From Oscheius onirici (lineage: Eukaryota; Nematoda; Chromadorea; Rhabditida; Rhabditidae), in NCBI GenBank assembly GCA_932521025.1, contig OW051471.1:4154001-4218000 (forward strand): 64,000 bases of DNA. The letters are read 5' to 3'. The translations under genes and the position numbers were made by a program. This document shows positions 1 to 10,345 of this stretch, in pieces. Each line of letters begins with the position of its first letter. Position 1 is the first letter of the stretch. The notes beneath the pieces are model-generated. The model saw nothing but the letters and a program-made list of their open reading frames with translations. It had not been told where the DNA came from and ran no database searches.

Positions 1-1
1 T

Positions 2-727
2 ACGACTCTTCCATCAACAACCACGTCTACTTCGAAGCCAACAACAGCTGAACTAATCACAACTGCTCTGCCAACAACTGTCCCTACAACGTCGATTCCG
101 AGTTCCATGTCGACAATAACGGTTAAGCCTACTAAAGAAGTGGTTACTACAAAAGTACAGACTACCACAATTTCTGCTCCTACTACCACAGCAACTACAA
201 CCATTACTCCTGAGTCGAGTACACAGGCTCCTTCAACAACGACGAACACTTCGAATGTACCATTGGTGAGTACCACAAGGACGAATGAAGAGCAGAGTGC
301 GGCCACAGAAGGAAGAACTGCTTCAGTCGAACGAAAGAAGAATGTGTCGGAGAGATTTACGGGGAGTGGTGAGACATCTGGAAGCGATATATTGGGAAGA
401 ACAGAGGCACAGCTTGGTGGAGGATCAGGAGAGGAACAGGAAGGAAGTGACGCTCTCTTCTGGGCTCTGGTTGTCGTCAGCGTGATTGGTCTCATTGGTG
501 GAGGAGTCGGAGTCTGCTGTTCGTGCAAGAAACTGAAGGCGAAGGAGAGTAGCAGCAAGACGAAAAAGGACGCGAGCAAGAAGAAGAGAAAGAGTCTTCT
601 GAAAGACACGACTCTCGTGACAGATGAGACGGCCAAGTCGAGTCAGCTGCCGGTTTCGGCGAGTCCGAAGAAATCACAGCCGATGTCCGACAGTGTCAAG
701 AAGACCGACAGCAAAATGAAGAAGTAA
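2..727 (+). CDS. Mucin-like single-pass membrane protein, C-terminal part
   Basis: The frame is already open at base 2, so the N-terminus lies left of the window. The visible part starts with a long Thr/Ser/Pro-rich stretch (runs such as TTTATTTIT) typical of an O-glycosylated mucin stalk. A Gly/Ser/Glu-rich juxtamembrane segment follows, then one hydrophobic segment (ALFWALVVVSVIGLIGGG, about bases 452-510) ending in a CCSCKK cluster. The tail of about 65 residues is Lys/Ser-rich and probably cytoplasmic. The stop is TAA at 725-727, and a consensus AATAAA at 733-738 sits just downstream. Family unknown. A cell-surface role is inferred only from the architecture. Confidence 0.7.
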   Translation, partial: TTLPSTTTSTSKPTTAELITTALPTTVPTTSIPSSMSTITVKPTKEVVTTKVQTTTISAPTTTATTTITPESSTQAPSTTTNTSNVPLVSTTRTNEEQSAATEGRTASVERKKNVSERFTGSGETSGSDILGRTEAQLGGGSGEEQEGSDALFWALVVVSVIGLIGGGVGVCCSCKKLKAKESSSKTKKDASKKKRKSLLKDTTLVTDETAKSSQLPVSASPKKSQPMSDSVKKTDSKMKK

Positions 728-849
728 CGAGTAATAAACATATGGCCTCGAACTAATTTTCTTCTTTCTGGGAATACGAGAATCGAAAGACAACTTGAAC
801 AGTTTATGAAACAAACACGAATGAATAGAGAATCGAATAATTAAAAACT

Positions 850-1249
850 TCAAGGCTGGCTATCCGTGGAAGCCTCACGTCTCTTATGATGTCGCTCTTT
901 GTGATCCATACTCTTGCCTCTGGCCACTTGCTTGATCTGACGGAATGTCTTTCTTTTCTCCTTGACGTCCTCCGAATAGTTTCTTCGTTCAGCTTCGGCT
1001 CTTTCAGCTGCGGCTTCTAAGACTCTATGTTTTAGCCATTCTCTCCTCAACTCACTCTTCTCTTTGTGCTTCTCATGACGGTAACGGCGATAGCTGTTAC
1101 GCCACTTTTCAGCAGCTTCGGCCGAGATTTCGGGGGCAGTTCTACCAAAGTTTGTGGTGTCTTTCATTTGGAAGGCACGGAGCACTTTGAGCTGGAAGAG
1201 CACGAGGTGAAACAAACAGGCAGTTTCTACCGAAGAAAAGTTCTACCAT
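850..1249 (-). CDS. Small basic helical protein, possibly a mitochondrial ribosomal protein
   Basis: The main exon (850 to about 1195) encodes about 110 residues rich in Arg, Lys and Glu, with a central helical run (EAAAERAEAERR) and a basic C-terminus. One reading puts a one-codon first exon (ATG, 1247-1249) before a 5' GT...AG intron, giving MLKVLRAFQMK as N-terminus. Initiation at the internal ATG (MKDTTNFG) is also possible. The amphipathic, Arg-rich start and charged helix recall mitoribosomal proteins such as mS26, but I cannot confirm that. It is convergent with the upstream mucin-like gene and lies just downstream of the Ca2+-ATPase on the same strand. Confidence 0.45.
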
Positions 1250-1409
1250 TTTCCCACAAGCTATGTAATTTCACGACTCGGTCATGCTCTACACTTACGA
1301 AAAGTCTACACAAAATTCGGGTCGTCCTGAATGAACATAATATATGAAAAACAAAGAAGCAGGTTTATTACAGCCAGTTAGTAAGCAGAAGACATTCAGT
1401 ATTTACAGG

Positions 1410-4400
1410 TTAGAATTTGGAAGCATATACTTTGTTATTGTTAACGTCGGAAAGCAGGCTGTTGACGAGACTTACATGGTTTCCAAGCAAAAACATCCCA
1501 CGAAGCCATAGACTTTTGCCCGAACGACGGACTGTCAGGGCTCTTGATCGGGCTCTTCGATCGAGTTCGCCGTTGATTGGGATGGGAGTGGGAGCCACCT
1601 AGGGTGTGCGTTTAGAACAGACAGAAAGAAAAGGTTGCCTCTCCTCGTCCGACCTTCCAGTTCTTCGGTAGCTTCTTGCTAGGGATTGTCGCGACAATCT
1701 GTCCCCAGATCAATTCGGAGAGACCGAGGGCTATACAGACTAACCACTGAAGAAAGCTTCAATGAGAAAGGGTACAGAAGGATACCTGATAGAGAGTCAA
1801 AGGAGCCGTTGAGAACCAGGCTCCTCCATACTGGACAATAACTATCTGTGCAATAAATGTACTGATCCAGATGACACAGAAGACTCTATTTCCAATCAAA
1901 CCCTAAAATCTATTTATATCCGAATGGAATGAGACGAACCTTGAAGACATTTCTCTCGTTGTGAACCTTCCTGGCGTTAATCTCATTGAAGACGGTCATC
2001 ATGACGAAGGCGTTGAAAACGATAGTGAAATGGACAGAAGGAGGGGCAAAGAGTGGAGCATACAGACCCGATTTGATGTTAAAGATGCGATCACCTAGGA
2101 ATGAATAAGCGAACAAGTCTGGAAAGACATACCGTAATAGAAGAGAGTAAAAAGTATGGCGAGTTGATAGATGCCGTGACAGAGAATGTTCTTGACCATT
2201 GTCCGCGAGATCAATGACTTTTTACGACCATAAGGCTTTCTGTTCAGGAGATCTTCGCCAGGAACTTCTGTCGCCAGAGCAAGAGAGGCCAGAGTGTCCA
2301 TGATGAGGTTGATCCAGAGCATGTGGACGGCTTTGAGAGGAGAATCCGAGACGGTACAAGCTCCAATAAAAGCTGTCAAGACGGCCACGACGTTGACTGT
2401 CAATTGGAATTGGAGGAACTTGGAAATCGAGTCGTAGACGTTCCTTCCCCACATGACAGCCTTGACGATAGAAGTAAAGTTATCGTCGGTCAGGATGATA
2501 TCTGAAGCCTCTTTGGCTACGTCTGTTCCGGCTATTCCCATAGCAAAACCGACGTCGGCCTTCTTGAGAGCCGGGCCGTCATTAGTTCCGTCACCTGTGA
2601 CAGCTACAATCTCACTGAAATCTTGGATTAGACAAGTTTCAAACGAAAAACTTACCGCTGAGTAGTGACCTTGCTGTCGATAATTCCCTTGACGAGAGTG
2701 TACTTGTCAGCCGGCTGAGCTCGAGCCAGTACACGAAGTCTGGGCCAGATCTCATCCAACTTGGCCTGAGAAACCTTTCCAGTCTCGTCGCGAATCTTCT
2801 CATTGAACTCTCGTCCCTCCATGGCCAGGAAATCTTCTCCGGGCTCCAAAATCTTACACGAGATGGCAATAGCTCTTGCCGTATTAATGTTGTCTCCCGT
2901 TACCTGATCAATCAATGAAACAAAGTCGAATCAGAAACTCACCATTCTGACTGTGATTCCAGCCTTTCGACATTTGTCAATCGCAGCAGGCACCTCTGGT
3001 CGGACCGGATCCTGAATTCCGCAGATGGCGATTCCGACAAAGTTCTTGTACATCTCATCCTCGTCTTCCCATCGAATCTCAGAGTCTTCTTCGAACTGGA
3101 TTTCCGTTCTATCGGCTTCTCTTGCCTCCTTTCGGATAAAGTCTTTGTAGGCGATACAAATGGTCCGCAGTCCATTATCAGCCATCTGAGAAATGACCGT
3201 AGCGTTGATTTCCTTCAGTCGATCCTCTCCAAAAGTGTGTGCATTCCCGTCAGATCCGATCAGATATCGACATCTGCCCAGAACAATCTCACTGGCTCCT
3301 TTACAATAGACTCGGTAGCCGATGTCCTTTCCTTCCTCTACCAGACGAATGACTGTCATCATGCATTTCCGGGACGAGTTGAACGTGTATACTTTGAAAT
3401 GACTCTCTTCAGGAAACTTCTTTCTGATCTGGGCGTAATTTCCGCCCAGATTGTTGACGAAGCCAAGCAGACCACATTCCGTCTTGTTTCCCAGCTGCTG
3501 CATGGCTTCTCCGGCTCTGACCGGTTCCTGGATCATACTATTGTAGGCGGAATTGACAGAAATGGCTTCAGTGATCAGATGAGCAGTGTTCCCGGGCAGA
3601 GCTGCCCCTTCTGGTTGATTTGTTTGACCCTCATAGTGACGGCCATTGATGTATGAGTCGACGACAGTCATCCGGTTCGTAGTTAGGGTTCCGGTCTTGT
3701 CAGAACAGATCGACGTAGCATTTCCCATCGTCTCACAGGCATCCAGATGACGGACAAGATTGTTGTCGTGCATCATCTTTCTGACAGAATATGTGAGAGC
3801 CAGAGCAATGGCCAGTGGAAGACCTTCGGGGATAGAGATGACCAAAATGGTGACGGCGATGATGAAGAACTTGACAAAGGCTTGAATGTCTGAGAAGACA
3901 AAGGGTTTTGCAGCCATCACATAGTTCTGAATGCAGAATCGAGTGACCAGAAAGAACAAAGCTACAATGGCTACAGTTGTTCCTAAAAATTAATGTCTCT
4001 AGTCGTAATAAGTACCCACCACAGTAGATAATCTGAAGGGCCAGTTTGGCAAGCTTAGTCTGGAGGATACTCTTAGAATGGATTCCGTCATCGTCGTTGG
4101 ATGAGTTGGAAGAACTGGAAGAGGATCCAGAAGATGAACTGGAGGATGAGGAAGAAGACGAGGTGGAGGTCGAGTCGTCGTCATCGTCACTGGCTCCTTT
4201 TCCTCCCAACAGAGTCATGATGATTCCAGTCTGTGAGTTCACTCCAACAGCCGTCACTAGCATCTTTCCAGAACCTTCCATAGCATAGGTACCGGACAAG
4301 AGGACCGGGTCCGAATTTACAGACTTCTTAATGTGATCAGACTCTCCAGTCAGGGAGGACTCATCAATCTGAAAAGGTTTCAAACTGGGAAAGGATGAGG

Positions 4401-5407
4401 AAAAGTACCTTGAGGTCATTGGCTTGAAGCAGAAATCCGTCAGCTGGAAGCAAGTCTCCGTATTTCACTCGGGCAATGTCTCCTACGACGAGTTCAGACA
4501 CTGGCACGTCTTTGGCTTCGCCGTCGCGAATAACCGAAAAAGTCTGGCCGGTCTCGATCTTTTCCTGAAGAGATCGGAACTGTCGCTCCTTTGAGAAGTC
4601 GTTGATTGCTGTCACAAGAACTATAATGTGATGAGTCACGAATTAAACAAAGAATACATACCGACGATAATGACACAGATAAGAATAGCTACTCCTTCGA
4701 TCCAGGCAGTTCCATGTCCTTCTCCCTTGTGATCACTGGGCGTAGTACTGTTGGCTGTAAGAGCAGCTAAAATCAGGGTCATCATAAAGTTTTCGATCTT
4801 TTACCCATTGTCACATTGAGAACCGCTTCCGGTTCGGCCTCCATCTCTGGCTCATAGAACGAGAGAGCCAGGTTGATGAATCCGGCAACGACAAGAATTA
4901 TCAAAGTCGGATCCTAAAACCATGATCGAACGATCAAGGAATTTTCGTGTCTCAACACATTTCGAACCCTATCTATCATCCAACTGACCTTACAAGCGTC
5001 AAAGACGAGTCGGAAGAAGTTTTTGCTCTTGGCCGGCGGAATACTATTGGCACCGAAGAGGACCCTTCGTCTGTCCAATTCGTGTTGATTGGAAGAGAGT
5101 CCTTGAATCGGGTCAGCATGGAGCTTCTTCGCGAGTCCTTCCACTCCCTCATGCTCATTGGACAGCTGAAAGAGATTTTGTGAAGACGATTTGGATAGCA
5201 ACGAACCCGAACAATGGCCTCTGCTCCACGAGCCTCCATAAGGTTTCGAAGCTGGGTAAGAGTACATCCGAACTCTCGCGGGACCTGAAAGTTTTCTTAA
5301 AACTGTGTCGGATATGGTTTAAATTTGTTTTACATCCCAGTAGCTCCAGGCTGACCTACCTCGCCATCCCGCGACTTGTCTCGGAACAAAAACGATCTCT
5401 TGGCCAT
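1410..5407 (-). CDS. mca: Plasma-membrane Ca2+-transporting P-type ATPase (PMCA)
   Basis: Calcium efflux pump of the P2B family. Fourteen exons join in frame: 5407-5360, 5284-5207, 5165-4989, 4913-4805, 4766-4662, 4620-4409, 4368-4020, 3982-2943, 2903-2656, 2614-2133, 2094-1940, 1902-1786, 1746-1654 and 1598-1410, giving about 1133 residues, normal for the family. Visible motifs are the N-terminal FGCTL and [21 protein letters not shown] in TM4, the phosphorylation loop CSDKTGTLT, and the hinge [19 protein letters not shown]. The TM8-10 block ends in IVIVQYGG and [12 protein letters not shown]. The last exon gives a calmodulin-binding-like segment ([20 protein letters not shown]) matching the vertebrate LWFRGLNRIQ region in position. 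Exon 7 carries an unusual Ser/Asp-rich insertion in the loop before TM3. A poly(A) signal AATAAA (reverse) lies at 1364-1369. Identification is firm; exact splice choices are mine. Confidence 0.93.
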
Positions 5408-6605
5408 TCTACTGCGACATTCTGTACCGATTGGCAAAGAAAGTCAAATAGAATTCTGGAAGAGAATCACCGAATCATTTGAAGAGAAGTGAAAGTGAAA
5501 ACAAAAATAGAGAGAACTGGAAAGGAAATGGTCGAATGAGGGACAGAGAAACAGCTTAGATAAACATGTTTGTCTAAATCTGTCTCAGAAACACATGTTT
5601 CTGTCTCACCCTTTCGATGAGACAATCATCAAAAAAGATCGGGGTACATCCGTAGCAAACGACCGTCGTCTCGACGGCACGGGTTGGTCTATCAATCAAA
5701 AAAGCCTTCAAGAAGCCGAGATTGAAACCGGGTTATTTTGGCCGTTCTGTGTAACTATAATGAATGTTGAAAGGTCAAAGCTTATCATAACTGACGACAG
5801 GTTTCTGGCGGAAAGAGAGAAGGCGCTGTTTATTTCGGGAAATCACAGGAGATATACCTCCAAAAAAAGGCCTGTGAACGATCACGACATTCAAATGTCC
5901 AAGTCTTCCAGATTTCAAAAAGGGTTGATTTTGTCTGCTATAGTGTGAGAATGAATCTATAACACGTGGGCAGAAAAACTGACTCTTGTGGATGTTTCCC
6001 GCTTCAGAAGGCTCATGAGTACATCTGAGAACTTTGTAAAAGAACGTCATTGACCTTTTGAACAGGATCATCAAAGTTACGAAGAATTTAACGCAAAGAG
6101 TGAGAGACAAAGACAAAATGACCAAAAACAGTAGATCTGGTTCACGTGAACTTCCTGGATGATGGTGTCACATCATCGGTCGGCCAGTTTTACGCGAGAG
6201 AGAAGAAAGAATTTGATCAGTTATCGATGCCAACTCGGAGAGAAAAACAAGAGAATGAACCCTTCGACACATCTGGCAGATGTTTTATGGTGCTGACCGC
6301 AAGGATCAAGTTTCTCTTTTGGTAGGCCTTTGGCGGCAAGCAGATTGTAAACTTTTGTTTATACTGACGACTGGCTATGGCCAAACCACAGCTCGTTTTA
6401 AACGGCGGGAGTTTTCTCGCAGAGCTGTGTATTTTGTGGACTAAATCTGGGTATCGCTCTTGAGTGAGCTTCCTTGACAATGAGTTTGACTATAAATTCT
6501 TTACCGAAAGTAGTTCCTTACTTCTACTTTTAGTGAATGCAAAAAAGTAGGCCTTTTGATATCGCAAAGCATTGTACTATGGTCCCTTTATAAAAATGCT
6601 CTTAC
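5408..6605. other. Region upstream of the Ca2+-ATPase with no supported gene
   Basis: About 1.2 kb of AT-rich sequence that presumably includes the 5' UTR and promoter of the Ca2+-ATPase. It contains a near-perfect palindrome at about 5553-5574 centred on AAACATGTTT. Open frames of 80-120 codons on both strands show no family motif or consistent splice structure, so I do not call them genes. Confidence 0.4.
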
Positions 6606-6925
6606 CTCCCGGCCTCCGACAGTGTCAGGAGCAGTCGCCGGCTTGTCGACAGCCGCTCCAAACTCAATATCTTCGAGAGTCACATTTGAGGCTTTTCTCA
6701 TAGCAGGGCAACACAAATCGGTATCAGTCAGCTTCGGAGTCGATCGACGGTTGAGGCGCTGGGTTTGTCCCGGAGCCTTTCCCTGAAAAAGGTTACGTGA
6801 GTAAGAGAGAAAAGAGAGCGACGTCATTGAGGTCATCGTAATCAACGAACGCATATCTAATCTGAGAGCGGGTCAAGACTTGTTTACATTCACGTATAAA
6901 CTGACTGTGTCTTGGACAGATCCTC
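6606..6925 (-). CDS. Three in-phase exons of an unidentified gene
   Basis: Three candidate exons with good GT/AG borders join in one frame: 6925-6894 (GSVQDTVSLY), 6861-6823 (IRYAFVDYDDLND) and 6782-6606 (59 codons starting GKAPGQTQRLNRRSTPKL). The middle exon superficially resembles an RNP-1 strand of an RRM (YAFVDYDD), but I see no RNP-2 or upstream RRM exon. The last exon has codon usage like neighbouring genes and includes ASNVTLEDIEFGAAVDKP. Neither the first nor the terminal exon could be placed. It could be a real small gene or a decaying duplicate. Confidence 0.3.
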
Positions 6926-7160
6926 CTGGAAAAGAGAGGCGGCGGGTGACTTTTGATGGTCGTGCTTGCTCTTTTATGCGGAACACAGGGCGACAAATTA
7001 TGGAAAGACGATGATGTGTGGGGACAGAACAGTTGCGCAATGTTACATGGAAGATTATTGCAAGCAAAACTTTCAGACTTTCGAAAGTTTACGGTGTATG
7101 TTTGACTTATGCACTCGAGTCAGATTGACTGTAAATGACAGGGACTGGTAGGCTGTCAAA

Positions 7161-7700
7161 CAGGGATTGGCGGATATCCGCTAATCGCAATTGCATCCGC
7201 GGATATCCGCGCTATTTTTTGTTAATCGCAATCGCAATCGCATCCGCATTTTGAAAATTGGACTATCCGCAAATCGCATCCGCAATCGCATTTTTCACCG
7301 CGATTAGTGGCGCCTTTTCAAAAAATTCAAATTTTCTTTAAAAATTGAAGAAAATATGTTCAAAATCTTGATGTTTGTCACACATTTCACTCGTATTTTC
7401 TCCGTAAATGCCAAAACTAGAGCACTGAAAGGACAAAACATAGTTTTCCACTCAAAAACATAGAAAAAGGTCCCGTAAAATCTCAAACAACACGCAATTT
7501 TCGGAAGTTACTATCCGCTAATCGCATCCGCATCCGCGGATATTTTTTTTGCGATTGCGATTAGCGGATATCCGCAAATCGCTATCCGCAGCTGCTTTTA
7601 CTCCGCGATTATAATCGCAATCGCTATCCGCAAATTTTTGAGCTTGCGATTATAATCGCATTCGCTAATCGCACCCGATTTTACTATCCGCCCACCCCTG
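7161..7700. mobile_element. hAT-like non-autonomous element (MITE) with 8-bp target duplication
   Basis: Terminal inverted repeats read CAGGGATTGGCGGAT at the left and, reversed, CAGGGGTGGGCGGAT at the right. The CAGGG(G/A)TGG-type end is typical of hAT transposons. The element is flanked by an exact 8-bp direct repeat, CTGTCAAA (7153-7160 and 7701-7708), the hAT hallmark. It carries no transposase frame. The interior is dominated by interleaved GCGGATATCCGC and AATCGCAATCGC words on both sides of an AT-rich core (about 7310-7500). A truncated relative lies at 38272-38465. Confidence 0.85.
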
Positions 7701-7708
7701 CTGTCAAA

Positions 7709-8451
7709 ACGATAATTAGAAGGATAAGCTGACTGAATAAGAGGACTCGGGCAGGATAAATAGAATGTTTCCCTGGAAGTAAGCAGAGCGGCTAAAACCT
7801 TTGGAAACACTTCATTTGGAGAACAATTCAGAAGGATATAAATAAATTGTGAGTTTGACCAACTGGTGCCGTTCGAATGGTCATTTCGCCCAACTTTGGT
7901 GTGTGGAAAGCTTGCCTCCTAACTGGTTGAGATATCGCCTCGATCTACGGATTGATCAACTGAACTCAAACCTATCATTGTGAAAAATCTATGGAATCTC
8001 TCGCCTCAACTACCTTCTACTCTCTCGATTGCACCGGTTTTGTCCATATAATCTATGAGTATGATCAAAAGTGTACGTGAACAGACATTTGAGGAACAGA
8101 AGAGCTGTTTGTGGAAAGAAACAGTTCCCCACGGGCTGAATTGCGTCCTGGCAGAAAGTCATGCTCATTTCCATTGTTCTATCTTGTTTTGGAATAAAAT
8201 TTCTTCTCTTCAGTCTTTGGTCGTTGGTTCATAGAATTCTTGACGGGACAGAGAGACTGTCTGAACCATAAACAGAGTCACAAGACAAAGAACAACAACA
8301 TCTGGCACAAAACAGCATAATTTGAGCCAAGTTTTTCTCCCGAAAGATGTCGAGACAAGTTATCCTCTTATGAATTAGATTCTCAAAGTTACTTTTACTA
8401 AAAACATACAAACTTGGACTGTAATTCCAGTAAAATACTCAAAACTTGACT
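7709..8451. other. Spacer with no supported gene
   Basis: About 740 bp between the hAT-like element and the next gene. No coding frame with splice support or motif is visible. The part nearest 8451 presumably holds promoter and leader sequence of the following gene. Confidence 0.35.
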
Positions 8452-8844
8452 ATGACCGCTGTCGGAGCGGCTCCATCTGCTGGACCGTCTACGATGACAG
8501 TTGTTGGCGGAATCCCTGTTGGCTCTTCCACGATGACTGCTCTGGGAGTTCCTGCTGGATCCTTGGCTTTCGATGAAACCCAGTCTGCTCCTCCCGTCAC
8601 GTCTCCTGCTGCTGGTGGTACCTCGGCCTACTTCAACGTGCCTGGTGGAGGAGGAGGAGCTGGAAACCAGTCGGCCTACTTCAGTGCCCCTGGAACTGGT
8701 GGATCGTCTACTCCGAAGACGCCTGGAACTGCTGCTGGCGAATCCCCGGCCAATCCGTCTACATGGGAACTGGAGCTGGTGAAGAAGGAGCCCAGTCCGC
8801 CTTCTTTGCTCCGAAGTATTAGGGCGCGTCAAAAGTCTTTGTAA
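8452..8844 (+). CDS. Gly/Ala/Pro/Thr-rich small protein with transposon-derived C-terminus
   Basis: Single-exon frame of 130 codons beginning with ATG at 8452. It has three diverged repeats of the form STMT(A/V)(V/L)G(G/V)(I/V)P(A/V)G near the N-terminus, then two copies of SAYF separated by a Gly-rich run, then a charged end (WELELVKKEPSPPS). It has no signal peptide or membrane segment and is probably disordered. The final codons (IRARQKSL, stop at 8842-8844) are read from the inverted repeat of the foldback transposon that begins at 8819. Without the insertion the frame would run on into a stop that overlaps the poly(A) signal AATAAA now at 9816-9821. Function unknown. Confidence 0.55.
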   Translation: MTAVGAAPSAGPSTMTVVGGIPVGSSTMTALGVPAGSLAFDETQSAPPVTSPAAGGTSAYFNVPGGGGGAGNQSAYFSAPGTGGSSTPKTPGTAAGESPANPSTWELELVKKEPSPPSLLRSIRARQKSL

Positions 8845-9801
8845 TTAGTTCTACAGCTACCCTTCAAATTGATCGGATCAGTCTGGGATTGTTCCTGGGG
8901 GTAATCGACCTCGAAAAAAAATATTGAGAGCTTTTGGGACAGTTTGGATTTTGGGATCAAGGGTTACGGTAGCTTTAAAAATCGGCCAAAAAACGTATTT
9001 TCGCGATAACTTTTTGGTGTAAGGAGATACAAAAAAATGATCAACTACAAAAAAAGTCAGCTCATCGAGACGCATCTTTCTTTTTTGAAAAACGTATTTT
9101 ACTCCTTCCCGAAAAAAGTTATTCGACTTTCAAATTTTCGCATGGTTGGTGAAGTGGGTTTGTGAAATTTCACGCTGGAACGACCCGGGTTTGAGTCCAC
9201 CGAGAGGAAATCTTTTTGTTTATTAACTGTAGCATTTTACTGGTCTAAATATCACCCCTGTAAAATATCAGCTCCGTATCTTTTGAAATAAAGGCTAGGG
9301 AGCGATTTTGAATCCAAAATTTGCACCATGTACATGATGACTTTTTTGAGCTCGAATTTGATTTTTTGAGAAAACTAGCGATCCAATCGAGCTGATATTT
9401 TACAGGGGTGATATTTAGCCCAGTAAAATGCTACTGTTAAAAAACAAAAAGATTTCTTCTCGGCGGACTCGAACCCGGGTAGTTCCAGCGTGAAATTTCA
9501 CATACCCACTACACCAAAAATGCGAAAATTTGAAAGTCGAATAACTTTTTGCGCGAAAGAGTAAATACGTTTTTCAAAAAAAGAAAGATGCGTCTCGATG
9601 AGCTGACTTTTTTTGTAGTTGATCATTTTTTTGGCCGATTTTTAAAGCTACCGTAACCCTTGATCCCAAAATCCAAACTGTCCCAAAAGCTCTCAATATT
9701 TTTTTTCGAGGTCGATTACCCCCAGGAACAATCCCGGACCGATCCGATCAGTTTGAAGGGTAGCTGTAGAACTAATTACAAAGACTTTTGACGCGCCCTA
9801 A
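8819..9801. mobile_element. Foldback transposon with arms of about 455 bp, TA target duplication
   Basis: The two halves are near-perfect reverse complements: TTAGGGCGCGTCAAAAGTC at the left, GACTTTTGACGCGCCCTAA at the right. The arms continue to about 9275 and from about 9377, leaving a spacer of about 100 bp. Dinucleotide TA at 8817-8818 and 9802-9803 is the only direct repeat outside the ends, pointing to a Tc1/mariner-like or related TA-targeting mechanism. There is no transposase frame. Both arms contain a tRNA-like module with A- and B-box matches. The high arm identity suggests recent insertion or ongoing homogenisation. Confidence 0.85.
9465..9516 (-). promoter_or_regulatory. Pol III A-box/B-box pair inside foldback arm
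   Basis: On the minus strand TGGTGTAGTGG (9506-9516) fits the A-box consensus TRGYNNARNNG exactly. GTTCGAGTC, within 9465-9476, fits the B-box GWTCRANNC. Their spacing of about 30 bp is that of a tRNA gene. The left arm has the mirrored copy at about 9143-9197 with one B-box change (TTTGAGTCC). The surrounding sequence does not fold convincingly as a complete tRNA, so I call a tRNA-derived promoter and not a tRNA gene. Confidence 0.55.
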
Positions 9802-10345
9802 TAGATTGACAATCTAATAAAGATGTGTCAAAGTGTCTTTTCTTCTCTTGTTTCCTGGTTCAGCTGCTTTCTCTCCTACTTGAACTTTGTCATGCTTCTT
9901 CTTGTGCTCCTTTCTCTATTTTTCATCTCAGCCTTCTTGACTCTAGTCAATCAGTTGGACTCTGTCGACTCAGCTCATAGTAACTAAGAATTGACTTCCA
10001 TGGTGTCTGCTATCAGATTTTCACTGTGTTCATCTCTCATTTCATTAGCTACATGTGTTTCTTCATGTCAGTTCCTTTTGTTGTTGTAGTGTTCATGCTA
10101 TAATTTATTTCATTAGCTACACGTGTTAATCGGGCGTATACCTGTCCCCTCCTTCTTCGTGAAAACTTTGCGTCTACCGTCGGGGCAGCGTAGGATCATA
10201 CAAAGGGTTTCCTCAGTCCACTTTAGGTCGTAGCTATGTCGTCACTCTTCATCATATAAACGTCAGACATTGACTAAAGCTGTAACAAACTTTATACATG
10301 CACACCGTCATTTGTACAAGTCTTTTACAAAAGGGGACAAGATTT

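Noticed and set aside
7161-7700. CRISPR-like or satellite array (repeated GCGGATATCCGC)
   Set aside because: The host is a eukaryote, the spacing is irregular, and the repeats are bounded by hAT ends and an 8-bp target duplication.
9140-9206. Possible tRNA gene in the foldback arm
   Set aside because: A/B boxes are present, but no acceptor stem or standard anticodon arm could be drawn. Treated as a tRNA-derived promoter module.
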